Below are positions 52,423 to 61,483 of a stretch of 64,000 nucleotides of DNA, piece after piece. The translations under genes and the position numbers were made by a program. The stretch is from positions 62,001 through 126,000 of the forward strand of contig NZ_QCZJ01000010.1 of assembly GCF_003075435.1 (NCBI RefSeq), written 5' to 3'. The notes beneath the pieces were generated by a model, which was not told where the DNA came from, did not search any database, and was given only the letters and a program-made list of their open reading frames with translations. Source of the DNA: Terrimonas sp. GTDB taxonomy: Bacteria; Bacteroidota; Bacteroidia; Chitinophagales; Chitinophagaceae. Position 1 is the first letter of the stretch. Each line of letters begins with the position of its first letter.

Positions 52423-53856
52423 ATGGCGCAATACGATTATGACGCTGTAGTGGTAGGCTCGGGTCCCAATGGACTGGCCGCGGCAATAACATTACAGCAA
52501 AAAGGATTATCCGTTTTACTGGTAGAGGCAAAAAGAACGATCGGTGGCGGCATGCGAACCGAGGAACTGACTTTGCCTGGTTTTAAGCATGATGTATGTT
52601 CTGCTATTCATCCGATGGCGGCCAATTCTCCTTTTTTCAAAACACTGCCATTAGAGCATTTCGGGCTTGAATATATTTACCCTGGGGTATGTGCCGCACA
52701 CCCCCTTGATGATGGAACTGCCGCTGCCCTTTACCCTTCGCTGGAAGAAACAGCAGAAGCACTGGGTGTTGATAAAGACGTGTATCTCCGGCTGATAGTA
52801 CCTGTAGTGAATGATTGGCCGTCTATTGATAAAGATGTGCTTGCTCCTTTATATCTTCCTGCTCATCCATTTAAGATGGCGGCATTTGGTTTGAAAGCAA
52901 TGTCATCAGCATTGCAGTTATCAAAGCGGTTTTCCACCGTTAAAGCAAAAGCGCTATGGGCCGGCATGGCTGCGCATGCTATTCAGCCACTCACTAATCT
53001 TACTACATCGGCCATTGGTTTGGTGCTGATGTCTGCAGCACATATTAAAGGTTGGCCTTTGCCAAAAGGCGGTACCCAGGCTTTGGCAAATGCATTGGCT
53101 GCTTATTTTCAATCACTGGGCGGAACTATACAAACAGATACATATATTGCTTCACTTCAACAACTGCCTGCTGCCAAAGCAGTTTTGTTCGATATTACGC
53201 CAAAGCAATTGCTGCAGATAGCGGGGCATAGATTTTCATCTTTATATAAATGGCAGCTTAACCGTTACCGGTATGGCATGGGTGTATTTAAAGTTGATTG
53301 GGCATTAGACGACGCCGTACCTTTTACGGCTGAGGTTTGCCGGCAAGCCGGCACCGTGCACCTTGGCGGTACTATTGAAGAGATAGCGGCTGCAGAAGCA
53401 TGTACAGCAAAAGGTGGCTATGCTGAAAAACCCTTTGTGCTGGCTGCACAGCAAAGTGTGTTTGACAAATCGCGGGCTCCTGAAGGTAAACATACGCTAT
53501 GGGCCTATTGCCATGTACCCAATGGCGCTTCAAAAAATATGACGGAAATTATTGAAGCCCAGATTGAACGTTATGCACCTGGTTTCCGTGAAAGAATAAT
53601 CGGCCGGCATGTTATGGATACCGCGGCTATGGAATTGTACAACGCCAATTATATAGGCGGGGATATCAATGGTGGCATTATTGATATCGGCCAGTTGTTT
53701 ACACGTCCGGCGCTGCGTTTTTCTCCTTACAGAACTTCAGCAAAAGGGTTGTATATATGCTCCGCATCTACGCCACCGGGTGGGGGAGTACATGGTATGT
53801 GCGGGCATCATGCAGCAAAGCAGGTGTTGAAAGATATTTTTAAGATGGTGATTTGA
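52423..53856 (+). CDS. FAD-dependent oxidoreductase, phytoene desaturase/PYROXD2-like
   Basis: The 477-residue flavoprotein has the Rossmann motif VVVGSGPNGLAAAITLQQKG (8-27) and IGGGMRTEELTLPGFKHDVCSAIHP. The middle has little conservation. The C-terminal FAD motif is SAKGLYICSASTPPGGGVHGMCGHHAA. This is the carotenoid-desaturase/PYROXD2 type of NAD(P)/FAD oxidoreductase. No carotenoid genes are adjacent, so the substrate is unknown. It is divergent from the encapsulin operon across a 446-bp gap and has its own inverted repeat at the start codon. Confidence 0.85.
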   Translation: MAQYDYDAVVVGSGPNGLAAAITLQQKGLSVLLVEAKRTIGGGMRTEELTLPGFKHDVCSAIHPMAANSPFFKTLPLEHFGLEYIYPGVCAAHPLDDGTAAALYPSLEETAEALGVDKDVYLRLIVPVVNDWPSIDKDVLAPLYLPAHPFKMAAFGLKAMSSALQLSKRFSTVKAKALWAGMAAHAIQPLTNLTTSAIGLVLMSAAHIKGWPLPKGGTQALANALAAYFQSLGGTIQTDTYIASLQQLPAAKAVLFDITPKQLLQIAGHRFSSLYKWQLNRYRYGMGVFKVDWALDDAVPFTAEVCRQAGTVHLGGTIEEIAAAEACTAKGGYAEKPFVLAAQQSVFDKSRAPEGKHTLWAYCHVPNGASKNMTEIIEAQIERYAPGFRERIIGRHVMDTAAMELYNANYIGGDINGGIIDIGQLFTRPALRFSPYRTSAKGLYICSASTPPGGGVHGMCGHHAAKQVLKDIFKMVI

Positions 53857-53859
53857 TTC

Positions 53860-54255
53860 TTGCGGCCCTGTTCAAAAAAAATTATTGCAGATCCCGCCTG
53901 GTTCAGCCTTAACGGTTTTTACAATGCCGGTGCAAAATATTATACGGATTCCAATACAAGCAATGACTGGACATTTTACTGGTCAAGCGCCCAAGCGCCG
54001 GATGTTCTGGTAGGCCTGTATTTGCGTAAATCTTCTGATGCTGTTAAAGCACGGATTGGGGGGGTATGGTGGAGAAAAGACAATTTATCCAGGAATACGC
54101 CATCCAATATGCCTGCCGCCAATAAATCACCGGTGCTTTTGGGCAGCGCATGGAACACCCTGCCGGGTAATAGCACAGATTTTACCGTTCAGTTAAGTGA
54201 CATTATGTTATTTGAAGCAATGGCTGAATTGAAAAGGATCAGTTTAACAGATTAA
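53860..54255 (+). pseudogene. Probable 5'-truncated ORF before GH76 gene
   Basis: The 131-codon frame has no ATG near its beginning (TTG at 53860, directly after the oxidoreductase stop). The residues nevertheless look like a real protein: WFSLNGFYNAGAKYYTDSN, DWTFYWSSAQAPDVLVGLYL, RIGGVWWRKDNLS. It reads like the C-terminal part of a beta-rich, possibly carbohydrate-related protein; I do not recognise the family. It ends 10 bp before the GH76 gene. Most likely the 3' remnant of a gene joined to the oxidoreductase gene by a deletion. Confidence 0.45.
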
Positions 54256-54265
54256 ATTTGTAAGC

Positions 54266-55354
54266 ATGAAATGTATTTTTTGGAAAAAACCGCTTGTTAT
54301 TTTGACAGGGCTGTGCATGTTGCTGTCAATAAAAGCTATTGCACAAAAGCAGGAAGACTATTCAGAAAGAATGGCAATAATGTATAAAAACATCTACCAA
54401 TATTTTTATAAAGAAGGCAAAGGGCTGTTTGCGGAGCACAATACACCCAAAAAGGATGATAAAGAATTCTCTTACCTGTGGCCACTATGTGCACTGATAC
54501 AAACAGTAAATGAGCTGGAATTGCCGGAGCCTGGAAAACAGTACATGAAACAGGTAGTGCGGACAATAGATAAATATTATGATAAAAAGCCGCCGCATCC
54601 CGGTTATGACAGCTATCCCGTAGAAGCCGGCGGTGGCGACCGTTTTTATGATGATAACCAGTGGATCGGCATCGCGTATATGGATGCATACAACCGGACT
54701 AAAGATATTGCATACTTAAACCTGTCAAAAGAAATATATGGTTTTATGATGACAGGATATGATACTGTTGCAGGCGGAGGCTTATACTGGAAAGAATTTG
54801 ACAATACCACCAAGAATACCTGCTCAAACGGGCCGGGGGTATTACTGGCACTGCAGTTATACAAAGCCACCGCAGAGAAAAAATATTTGGATACCGCTTT
54901 GCTATTGTATAACTGGGTAAATAAAAACCTGCTGGCTCCTGATGGTTTGTATTATGATAATATAAAGCTGCCGTCTCTTGATATTGACAAACGGAAATAT
55001 ACTTACAACACAGGTACAATGTTGCAGTCTGCCGTGCTGCTGTACGACATCACAAAAAATAAAAGTTACCTGGAAGCAGCCCAAAAAATGGCTTCTTCCA
55101 GCCTTGCTTTTTTTTATAAGAATGGTATGTTTCCCAATCACTATTGGTTCAATGCCGTTTTGCTGAGGGGGTACATAGAATTGGCCAAATTTGACAATAA
55201 CAAAGAATACATTGCCGTCTTTAAAACCTATGCCGATAAAGTATGGGAAACGCAAAAAGACAAAAATGGATTGATTGGAACGCAAAAGGAAAAAGCATTG
55301 ATTGACCAGGCTGCGTATCTGGAAATATTGACCAGGCTGCAACCATTTTTATAG
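54266..55354 (+). CDS. Glycoside hydrolase family 76-like secreted enzyme
   Basis: The 362-residue protein has a signal peptide (KKPLVILTGLCMLLSIKAIAQ) and an (alpha/alpha)6-barrel as in GH76 alpha-1,6-mannanases. The catalytic Asp pair appears in RFYDDNQWIGIAYMDAY (DDNQW, about residue 130). Other family signs are GGGLYWKEFDNTTKNTCSNGPG and KYTYNTGTMLQSAVLL. It probably acts in the periplasm on mannan or related glycans. Convergent with the cysE-like gene. Confidence 0.88.
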   Translation: MKCIFWKKPLVILTGLCMLLSIKAIAQKQEDYSERMAIMYKNIYQYFYKEGKGLFAEHNTPKKDDKEFSYLWPLCALIQTVNELELPEPGKQYMKQVVRTIDKYYDKKPPHPGYDSYPVEAGGGDRFYDDNQWIGIAYMDAYNRTKDIAYLNLSKEIYGFMMTGYDTVAGGGLYWKEFDNTTKNTCSNGPGVLLALQLYKATAEKKYLDTALLLYNWVNKNLLAPDGLYYDNIKLPSLDIDKRKYTYNTGTMLQSAVLLYDITKNKSYLEAAQKMASSSLAFFYKNGMFPNHYWFNAVLLRGYIELAKFDNNKEYIAVFKTYADKVWETQKDKNGLIGTQKEKALIDQAAYLEILTRLQPFL

Positions 55355-55418
55355 TGCTGCTTTTAAATCCAATGCCAGGTTCCTTTGAAGGAATGTTCTC
55401 AGGAATGTTATATCATAA

Positions 55419-56261
55419 CTAAATGGAGAAATTGATCCCTTCATCAAAATCATTATTGGATCGCACACGAACCTGGCTCTTGTGATAAACTAAAGAATAC
55501 GGCGGTACGCTTTCTGTAAGCCATACGTTACCACCAATAATAGAATCGTGACCGATAACTGTTTTTCCGCCGAGTATGGTTGTGCCGGAATAAATTACCA
55601 CGTTATCCTGTATTGTCGGGTGCCGTTTTACAAAGGCCTGTGTTTTTGAAACATTCAATGCGCCAAGTGTTACGCCCTGGTATATTTTTACATTGTTGCC
55701 TATTACGCATGTTTCGCCAATCACTACCCCGGTGCCATGATCAATAAAAAAGCCTGAGCCTATTTCCGCACCTGGATTAATATCAATACCTGTTATACTA
55801 TGTGCATATTCAGAGATCAATCTTGGCAGCACGGGAATTTTTAATTTGTACAGTTCATGCGAAAAGCGATATACCGCTACTGCATTAAACCCTGGATAGG
55901 CGCCAAATACTTCTTCAATGGAATGCGCAGCAGGATCAAAAGCTAAGATGCCCTGCGCGTCTTTTTGCAGTTCTTCAAAAATATCCGGTATGCGGCTGAA
56001 GAAAGTATCTATAATTTCATCAACAGGATTTATTACATTTTCTACAGGAGAAAGCAAATGCCGCAGTTGCAGTTCCAGTTCGCTTATATCGAGCGCAGTA
56101 AAAGATTTGTCTGTATTTACAGGAAACAGCAGTGCAATAAGATTGCTGATCCATGCCTGTGCACTACTTCTGAAAGGAATGGGTTGCAGATCACTCCTGT
56201 ATTTTTCATGTATCTGCTTCAGCCTTTCGTGCAACAATAATTTTTTAATAGTAGTGCTCAT
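55419..56261 (-). CDS. cysE: Serine O-acetyltransferase (SrpH/CysE-like)
   Basis: The 280-residue enzyme makes O-acetylserine from serine and acetyl-CoA. The N-terminal ~120 residues are helical. The C-terminal left-handed beta-helix shows the hexapeptide pattern: HSITGIDINPGAEIGSGFFIDHGTG with the catalytic Asp/His, VVIGETCVIGNNVKIYQGVTLGA, and ILGGKTVIGHDSIIGGNVWL. It is the last gene of the TonB receptor - small protein - cysM - cysE operon. The pairing with CysM and an SrpI-type encapsulin nearby recalls srpG-srpH-srpI of cyanobacterial plasmids. Confidence 0.93.
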   Translation of the reverse strand: MSTTIKKLLLHERLKQIHEKYRSDLQPIPFRSSAQAWISNLIALLFPVNTDKSFTALDISELELQLRHLLSPVENVINPVDEIIDTFFSRIPDIFEELQKDAQGILAFDPAAHSIEEVFGAYPGFNAVAVYRFSHELYKLKIPVLPRLISEYAHSITGIDINPGAEIGSGFFIDHGTGVVIGETCVIGNNVKIYQGVTLGALNVSKTQAFVKRHPTIQDNVVIYSGTTILGGKTVIGHDSIIGGNVWLTESVPPYSLVYHKSQVRVRSNNDFDEGINFSI

Positions 56262-56381
56262 AAATAATTGATTGCAGTTTTTGTTTTACCACATAGGAGC
56301 AATAGAAACATAGGAACATATAGACATAATACTTACTATGCTTATCTATGAACCTATGTTCCTATGTGTTGTATTGTTTTC

Positions 56382-57263
56382 TTAATCAAACAGATCCGAC
56401 GACAGATACCGGTCTCCTCTGTCACATATAATACATACGATCACACCTTTATCAATTGTTGCAGCAAGTTCAAGCGCAGCATATACCGCACCGCCGCTGC
56501 TCATGCCACAAAATATGCCTTCTTCTTTTGCCAAACGTTTTGTCATTTCCTTTGACTGCCTTTCGCTTACTTCAATAACAGCATTCACTTTTGTTTTATC
56601 AAATATCTTCGGGATATATGCTTCCGGCCATTTTCGTATGCCGGGTATCTGCGAATTATCTGTTGGCTGGCAACCTACAATCACCACTTCCGGGTTTTGT
56701 TCTTTGAGATATTGCGACACGCCCATAATGGTGCCGGTAGTGCCCATGGATGATACAAAATGTGTTACAGTTCCTTTAGTGTCACGCCATATTTCAGAGC
56801 CTGTGGTTTCGTAATGTATGCGTGGATTATCCGGGTTGGTAAATTGGTTCAGCATAAGGTATCCTCCTTTTTTTACCAGCTCGTTTGCATGATCTATAGC
56901 GCCTTCCATGGCCCTGCGTTTAGGTGTCAGTATCACTTTTGCGCCAAAGGCCTGCATCGCCAGCACTCTTTCCCGCGTTGCGTCTTCGGGCATTATCAAC
57001 GCTATCTCCACACCAAATAAACCTGCCATTAAAGCCAGCGCTATGCCGGTGTTGCCGCTTGTGGCTTCCACCAGCTTCATTCCTTTTTGTAATTCTCCCC
57101 TGTCTATAGCACCTTTGATCATTCCGTAAGCAGCACGGTCTTTTACACTGCCGCCGGGGTTATTTCCTTCAAGCTTGCAATAAATACTTATGTTGCTATT
57201 GGTGTTGATCGCTTTTAGCTTTACCATTGGCGTGTTGCCCACCTGGTCAAGGATATCCGACAT
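56382..57263 (-). CDS. cysM: Cysteine synthase B-type O-acetylserine sulfhydrylase
   Basis: The 293-residue PLP enzyme has the N-terminal VGNTPMVKL, PLP lysine in GNNPGGSVKDRAA (~Lys41), the substrate loop EATSGNTGIALAL, the glycine cradle SSMGTTGTIMG and the CysM-type C terminus CDRGDRYLSSDLF. Residues FVSS and the short C terminus favour CysM over CysK; CysM enzymes can also use thiosulfate to make S-sulfocysteine. It is 120 bp upstream of cysE and 9 bp after the small ORF, in a cysteine-synthesis operon headed by a TonB receptor. Confidence 0.94.
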   Translation of the reverse strand: MSDILDQVGNTPMVKLKAINTNSNISIYCKLEGNNPGGSVKDRAAYGMIKGAIDRGELQKGMKLVEATSGNTGIALALMAGLFGVEIALIMPEDATRERVLAMQAFGAKVILTPKRRAMEGAIDHANELVKKGGYLMLNQFTNPDNPRIHYETTGSEIWRDTKGTVTHFVSSMGTTGTIMGVSQYLKEQNPEVVIVGCQPTDNSQIPGIRKWPEAYIPKIFDKTKVNAVIEVSERQSKEMTKRLAKEEGIFCGMSSGGAVYAALELAATIDKGVIVCIICDRGDRYLSSDLFD

Positions 57264-57272
57264 GCACCTGTT

Positions 57273-57458
57273 TTAATTTTTTGAAAAAGCCTTTATATGT
57301 TTCTGGATATGCTCAGGAATAAAACTTTCTGCTACCAAAAGCAATAATCCTGCAATAGTCTTCCTTTCCTTACCTAATCTTTTGTGCATCAACTCTTTTT
57401 TCGACCATGTATAGTCTTCTTCTTCGTAAATCTTTTGTTTTAATTTTTTGCGTGTCAT
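57273..57458 (-). CDS. Small basic protein in cysteine operon
   Basis: The 61-residue, Lys/Glu-rich protein is MTRKKLKQKIYEEEDYTW at the start, then a short hydrophobic helix TIAGLLLLVAESFIPEH and a Lys-rich tail. It is tightly packed between the TonB receptor (27-bp gap) and cysM (9-bp gap), so it is probably a real gene. No family is recognised; the helix is too short and acidic at its end to be a sure membrane segment. Confidence 0.6.
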   Translation of the reverse strand: MTRKKLKQKIYEEEDYTWSKKELMHKRLGKERKTIAGLLLLVAESFIPEHIQKHIKAFSKN

Positions 57459-57485
57459 ATCATAGTGTAGTTTATTGCCGGAATA

Positions 57486-60050
57486 CTATTGCTGAAATTT
57501 TACAGTGTACCGTAATGTAAGTCCGTAGGTACGCGCATCTCCCACCACGCCGGCATACTGACCATAGTTACCCGGCGCTGCCAGCAATTGCTCGTAATAA
57601 TTTTTATTGCCAAGGTTGCGGCTCCATACAAATAGTGTAAATCCATTATTTGCCCTGAATCCTAAACGGGCATTCAGTAAATAATAAGCATCTATATTCA
57701 GGTATAGTGAAGGAGAAGAATTTGAAGAGAACTTAGAGCGATAATACAGGTCCGCGCCGAGAAAATAATTACCCTGCCAGCCAATAAATTTACCCTGGGT
57801 GTTTAACTCTGTACCCAAAGTCCACGACCATTTTGATATACCCGGAAGCACCCCGCCTGAAATATCTTTAAACGCCTGTGTGCCGCCAACTTCTTCAAGC
57901 GGTACCGGGGCGTTGGCAAATTTTACATATTTACCATCAGTGTATGCCAGTGCAGCGTTTATGCTGATAAAATCAGAAGGTCTGTAACTACCGTCAAATT
58001 CAAAACCCTGTGTTCTTACTTTTTCAGCATTAGCAAGGTATCCGCGGTTTACGCCAGGTTCCGGCGTTTGCACCAGTGTCTGGTAATCTTTAATATTATT
58101 TTGATACACTGTAAGGTTCAAAATAGTATTGGGGAAGGGTGATGTTTTTACACCAAACTCCACATGCTGAACGGATTCCGGTTTTACGGTTGCCAGTTCT
58201 GTTAATACTTTCCCATCTGCTGTGGGCAAACCGCCAACGTTTATGCCAATTGGTTTATAACTCCTGGAATAGGTGGCAAAAGCATTATAGTTATTATTGA
58301 AAATATATTGCAGAGATACCTGCCCGGATAAATTACCTGCATCTGCATTTACATTAAACGCCTGGTTGCTGTAAACCTGTTTTTTCAAAGCTAATAATGC
58401 GGGATCTTCGGTTTGTAGTCCACCATAAGTTACACGGTCATAGTTTGCCACTTTCTTATCGTAATTATACCTCAAACCTGGCAGCACATGCAGTTTGGAG
58501 GTAACAGACCAGTCAATTTGCCCAAAGGCAGCAAGGCTGGTACTCTTTATGCCATAAGTTGTTTTGATACCGAAATTATCAAGAAGTCCGGGTGTTTCCC
58601 AGGCTGTTGCATCTGCATTAGACTGGTAAAAACGCCATAATGCTGAGCCGGCTTCTTCTGTATGAACCGGATCAGTTTTCAGATCCTGCCATAATCCGTA
58701 TACGCCTATCACCCCTGTAATTTTATTGCCTGCCTTTCCTGAATACCTGAATTCCTGCGACCATTGATCATGTAAGGAATTTCCGGCAGAAACAGTAAAT
58801 GCCGGTATGCCAAGATAATCCCTGTCGTTTAAAGGAACCCATTTCCAGTAACGCCAGGCAGAGGTTGAGGTTAAGGTTCCATTGCCTATTTTGATATCGG
58901 CATTCAGTGAAACGCCACCTAATTCATTGTCTGCTTTTGATCTTGTATCTAAATCAACCTTTCTTTCAAAAGCGCTTTTATATGGAATGGTATATCCAAG
59001 GTCGGCAATAATATTATTGAACTGCCTGTAATCTGAACGTTGTGTTTTTATAACACCTGCTACTGCCCAGCCATAGCCGTCAGGCTTTTGTGATGTAACA
59101 TCTCCGGCTAATGATATTTTTACATTATCAGAGGGGGTGAACAGCAATTGGGCTCTGCCACCTAAATTATTAAGATCATTTATTTTACGATCCGAGTTTA
59201 CATTGTACAACATTCCATCGCGCTGTGTTCCTGAGAAGGAAACACGTGCAGCTAACTTATTTGCAATGAGCGGGCCTGTTATGGATGCTTTTGCCTGTAT
59301 ATATCCATAGTTGCCATAGCTGGCTTCAAAAACAGCGCCTGGCTTAAATTCAGCGGCACGTGAAGTAATATTAAAAGCGCCTGCGGTTGTGTTCTTGCCA
59401 AATAATGTTCCCTGCGGTCCGCGCAGTACTTCAATACGTTCAACATCAATAAAATCAAGCACGGTAGCTGCAGGACGGGCCAAGTATACACCATCAAGAT
59501 AAAAGCCGACGCCCGGGTCAATACCATCGTTGGTTAAACCGTAGGTTGAGCCCAGCCCTCTTATATTTAAAGTGGTATTACGTGCATTGGATGAATATAA
59601 TTGCACAGAAGGGATCAATTCTTTTATACGCCCAACATTAAATGCACCGGCATCAGCTATACGGCTGCCGCCAACAACAGAAATAGGGATGGGAATATTC
59701 TGTACAACCTCGCTTCTTCTGCGTGATGTTACCACAATATAATCCAGTAACTCATTTGCTACAAGTATGATCGCAACAGGTTCTTCAGGAATTTTGTCGT
59801 ATTTGGTACTAAGCCCGTGAAACCCGGCTGCGGTAACATGCAATGTAAAGGGCACAGTGCCCGGGGCCTGAATACTGAATTCGCCTAAACTATCTGCCGC
59901 TGTATAGGCAGTTGTTCCTTTTATATTGATAGTAGCGCCCGGAATCCGCGCACCTGAACCATTTTTCACTACTCCTTTTATTTGTGTTTGAGCGGTAACT
60001 AAGTTGAAGAATAACAGGGAGAAAATGGTAATTAAAAACAGCTTTTGCAT
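57486..60050 (-). CDS. TonB-dependent receptor in sulfur operon
   Basis: The 854-residue outer-membrane receptor has signal peptide MQKLFLITIFSLLFFNLVTAQ. A carboxypeptidase-regulatory-like domain follows (residues 22-100, IKGVVKNGSGARIPGATIN). The plug (~105-240) has PSVQLYSSNARNTTLNIRGL and VERIEVLRGPQGTLFGKNT. The 22-strand barrel ends in GLTLRYTVKFQQ. There is no SusD partner, so a small ligand rather than a polysaccharide is likely. As first gene of an operon with cysM and cysE behind site B, it probably imports a sulfur-containing compound (inference). Confidence 0.9.
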   Translation of the reverse strand: MQKLFLITIFSLLFFNLVTAQTQIKGVVKNGSGARIPGATINIKGTTAYTAADSLGEFSIQAPGTVPFTLHVTAAGFHGLSTKYDKIPEEPVAIILVANELLDYIVVTSRRRSEVVQNIPIPISVVGGSRIADAGAFNVGRIKELIPSVQLYSSNARNTTLNIRGLGSTYGLTNDGIDPGVGFYLDGVYLARPAATVLDFIDVERIEVLRGPQGTLFGKNTTAGAFNITSRAAEFKPGAVFEASYGNYGYIQAKASITGPLIANKLAARVSFSGTQRDGMLYNVNSDRKINDLNNLGGRAQLLFTPSDNVKISLAGDVTSQKPDGYGWAVAGVIKTQRSDYRQFNNIIADLGYTIPYKSAFERKVDLDTRSKADNELGGVSLNADIKIGNGTLTSTSAWRYWKWVPLNDRDYLGIPAFTVSAGNSLHDQWSQEFRYSGKAGNKITGVIGVYGLWQDLKTDPVHTEEAGSALWRFYQSNADATAWETPGLLDNFGIKTTYGIKSTSLAAFGQIDWSVTSKLHVLPGLRYNYDKKVANYDRVTYGGLQTEDPALLALKKQVYSNQAFNVNADAGNLSGQVSLQYIFNNNYNAFATYSRSYKPIGINVGGLPTADGKVLTELATVKPESVQHVEFGVKTSPFPNTILNLTVYQNNIKDYQTLVQTPEPGVNRGYLANAEKVRTQGFEFDGSYRPSDFISINAALAYTDGKYVKFANAPVPLEEVGGTQAFKDISGGVLPGISKWSWTLGTELNTQGKFIGWQGNYFLGADLYYRSKFSSNSSPSLYLNIDAYYLLNARLGFRANNGFTLFVWSRNLGNKNYYEQLLAAPGNYGQYAGVVGDARTYGLTLRYTVKFQQ

Positions 60051-60097
60051 TAAACAATTTTTTTGGTTTGTTAAAGAAAGACACCCTTAAAATTAAT

Positions 60098-60124
60098 AGT
60101 CTATAAAATTGGTGGACAAATGTA
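60098..60124 (-). promoter_or_regulatory. TonB-cysM-cysE operon promoter with palindromic site B
   Basis: Site B is AGTCTAT-N7-GTGGACA (60098-60118), a less perfect member of the 21-bp palindrome family. It overlaps a perfect -7 box on the minus strand, TACATTTG (60124-60117). ATTG at 60146-60143 is a near -33 box with an 18-nt spacer. Binding here would cover the -7 box and start site, as expected of a repressor. Confidence 0.6.
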
Positions 60125-60157
60125 TGTCATAAATTTTAACTACAATCAATTTTGCAT

Positions 60158-60188
60158 AAAAAAGTCTACTTTTTTAGTAGACTTTTAT
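60158..60188. promoter_or_regulatory. Perfect palindromic site C / bidirectional terminator
   Basis: AAAGTCTACT (60161-60170) and AGTAGACTTT (60176-60185) form a perfect 10-bp inverted repeat around TTTTT. The core fits AGTCTAC-N7-GTAGACT exactly. With A- and T-runs on both sides it could also work as a transcription terminator for the 88-residue ORF upstream. It lies 45 bp from site B, so it may be a second operator of the TonB operon. Confidence 0.55.
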
Positions 60189-60268
60189 TTTTTCATTGTT
60201 TTTTTGAGGATTAACGGCTAAATAAGTGTAATGAAAGTCACTGGTTTAGCATCAGTTATTTAAATGTG

Positions 60269-60535
60269 CTAATTCTTGTTTTTAAGTACCGTAAATGAGA
60301 ATTTTTTGCCGGTTTTTGCCGCGGCGCGTTTTACATTATCTACTACTTCCTGCAAAGCGATATTACCTTCTTTTATATACCGTATGCGTAAATATTTTTT
60401 TTCACTTTTAGCGGTATCGGCAATTTGCTGTTTGCTTTCCGGAGAAAATTGATGGGAGCGTAGTTCTTTATCCAATAAAAGATAATCATCTGTTGCTGCA
60501 TGATGCAGCTCTATATTTGTTCTGTATGATGGCAT
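60269..60535 (-). CDS. Small conserved-looking protein at end of phyH operon
   Basis: The 88-residue protein (MPSYRTNIELHHAATDDY, then a charged middle and VVDNVKRAAAKTGKKFSFTV near the C terminus) looks like a compact alpha/beta fold of the ferredoxin-like kind. The overall pattern recalls small GhoS/DUF2622-like proteins, but I cannot assign it. It is the last gene of the phyH-SDR-DUF6134 group (gap 166 bp), with site C/terminator downstream. Confidence 0.6.
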   Translation of the reverse strand: MPSYRTNIELHHAATDDYLLLDKELRSHQFSPESKQQIADTAKSEKKYLRIRYIKEGNIALQEVVDNVKRAAAKTGKKFSFTVLKNKN

Positions 60536-60701
60536 AAATAAGATTTTAATGGCGGATGCCGGTTTTGTAAAGCTTGTTTTTTATAGATTGCTATTAACAA
60601 CAATAATAGCTGGAGCAATAGCAGGAGATACTTTTTAAGGCAGATTGCTTTTTCTCATGATGTGTTTTTTTCATTGGATGTATTTTTATGTATTGATAAA
60701 A

Positions 60702-61304
60702 TTATTGACGGGGCCTGATGTAAATAGTAGCAAGTGTTGTTTGAACTTCTACCTGTATGCATTTTCCATTTTGATAGGTATATATATTGTCACCATCGGG
60801 AAGCCTGAGCGTATAAATGTGTGGCGCTGTTTGGCTCACTGCTATATATTTTCCAAAATTTTCTGAAAAAATATATTTCATACCTGAAGGCTCGGCGTAC
60901 ATCAGGCATGCCGTGCTGAAATGTATGGATGATTTGATGGAAGCAGATTTGCCATCATTATTAATAAGGTATTGATCTTTGCTTCGTATAATATGTTTGT
61001 CAGCCTTTGTTTTACCATTCACCAGCCTGATAAGTTTGCCATCCTCCAGTATACCGTTACGGAACGAGCTTTGCAGTTTGCTGTAAACAGCTATATCAAT
61101 AATAGCTGAAAATTTTGCAGAAGATTCGTTAATATATTCTGTTATTTCAGTATTGCCCAGCTTGCTGCATTTCATGTAGCCGATTATTTTGTCATTCCTG
61201 ATAATATCATAGTAAGCATGATGGTTATAATCCGGTTCATGCTTTCCTGCTGATAAGAGGGCAGGGAAGAAGCTGATCAGCGACCAGTAAATAATGGCTA
61301 TCAT
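60702..61304 (-). CDS. DUF6134-like secreted protein
   Basis: The 200-residue protein has an N-terminal hydrophobic segment (MIAIIYWSLISFFPALLSAG). A beta-rich body follows, with YYDIIRNDKIIGYMKCSKLG, YSKLQSSFRNGILEDGKLI, IHFSTACLMYAEPSG and DGDNIYTYQNGKCIQVEV. This is the pattern of the DUF6134 family, beta-barrel-like periplasmic proteins of unknown role. It follows the SDR gene by 180 bp on the same strand and may share the site D promoter. It has no iron or lipid motif. Confidence 0.6.
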   Translation of the reverse strand: MIAIIYWSLISFFPALLSAGKHEPDYNHHAYYDIIRNDKIIGYMKCSKLGNTEITEYINESSAKFSAIIDIAVYSKLQSSFRNGILEDGKLIRLVNGKTKADKHIIRSKDQYLINNDGKSASIKSSIHFSTACLMYAEPSGMKYIFSENFGKYIAVSQTAPHIYTLRLPDGDNIYTYQNGKCIQVEVQTTLATIYIRPRQ

Positions 61305-61483
61305 GATGTAAAAAAATTAAATGATATAGTAATGATCTGTTATCATCTAAAACCTCCTGAGCAGAGGCTTTAGATGAATGAACAAATGGGTTAGTTTGTG
61401 CCGGGTGAACTGCCTGAATAAGTGAAACCAACTGCGAAAAAATGCAATACCCGGACTTAATATGGTTTGTATCAACAAAATGA

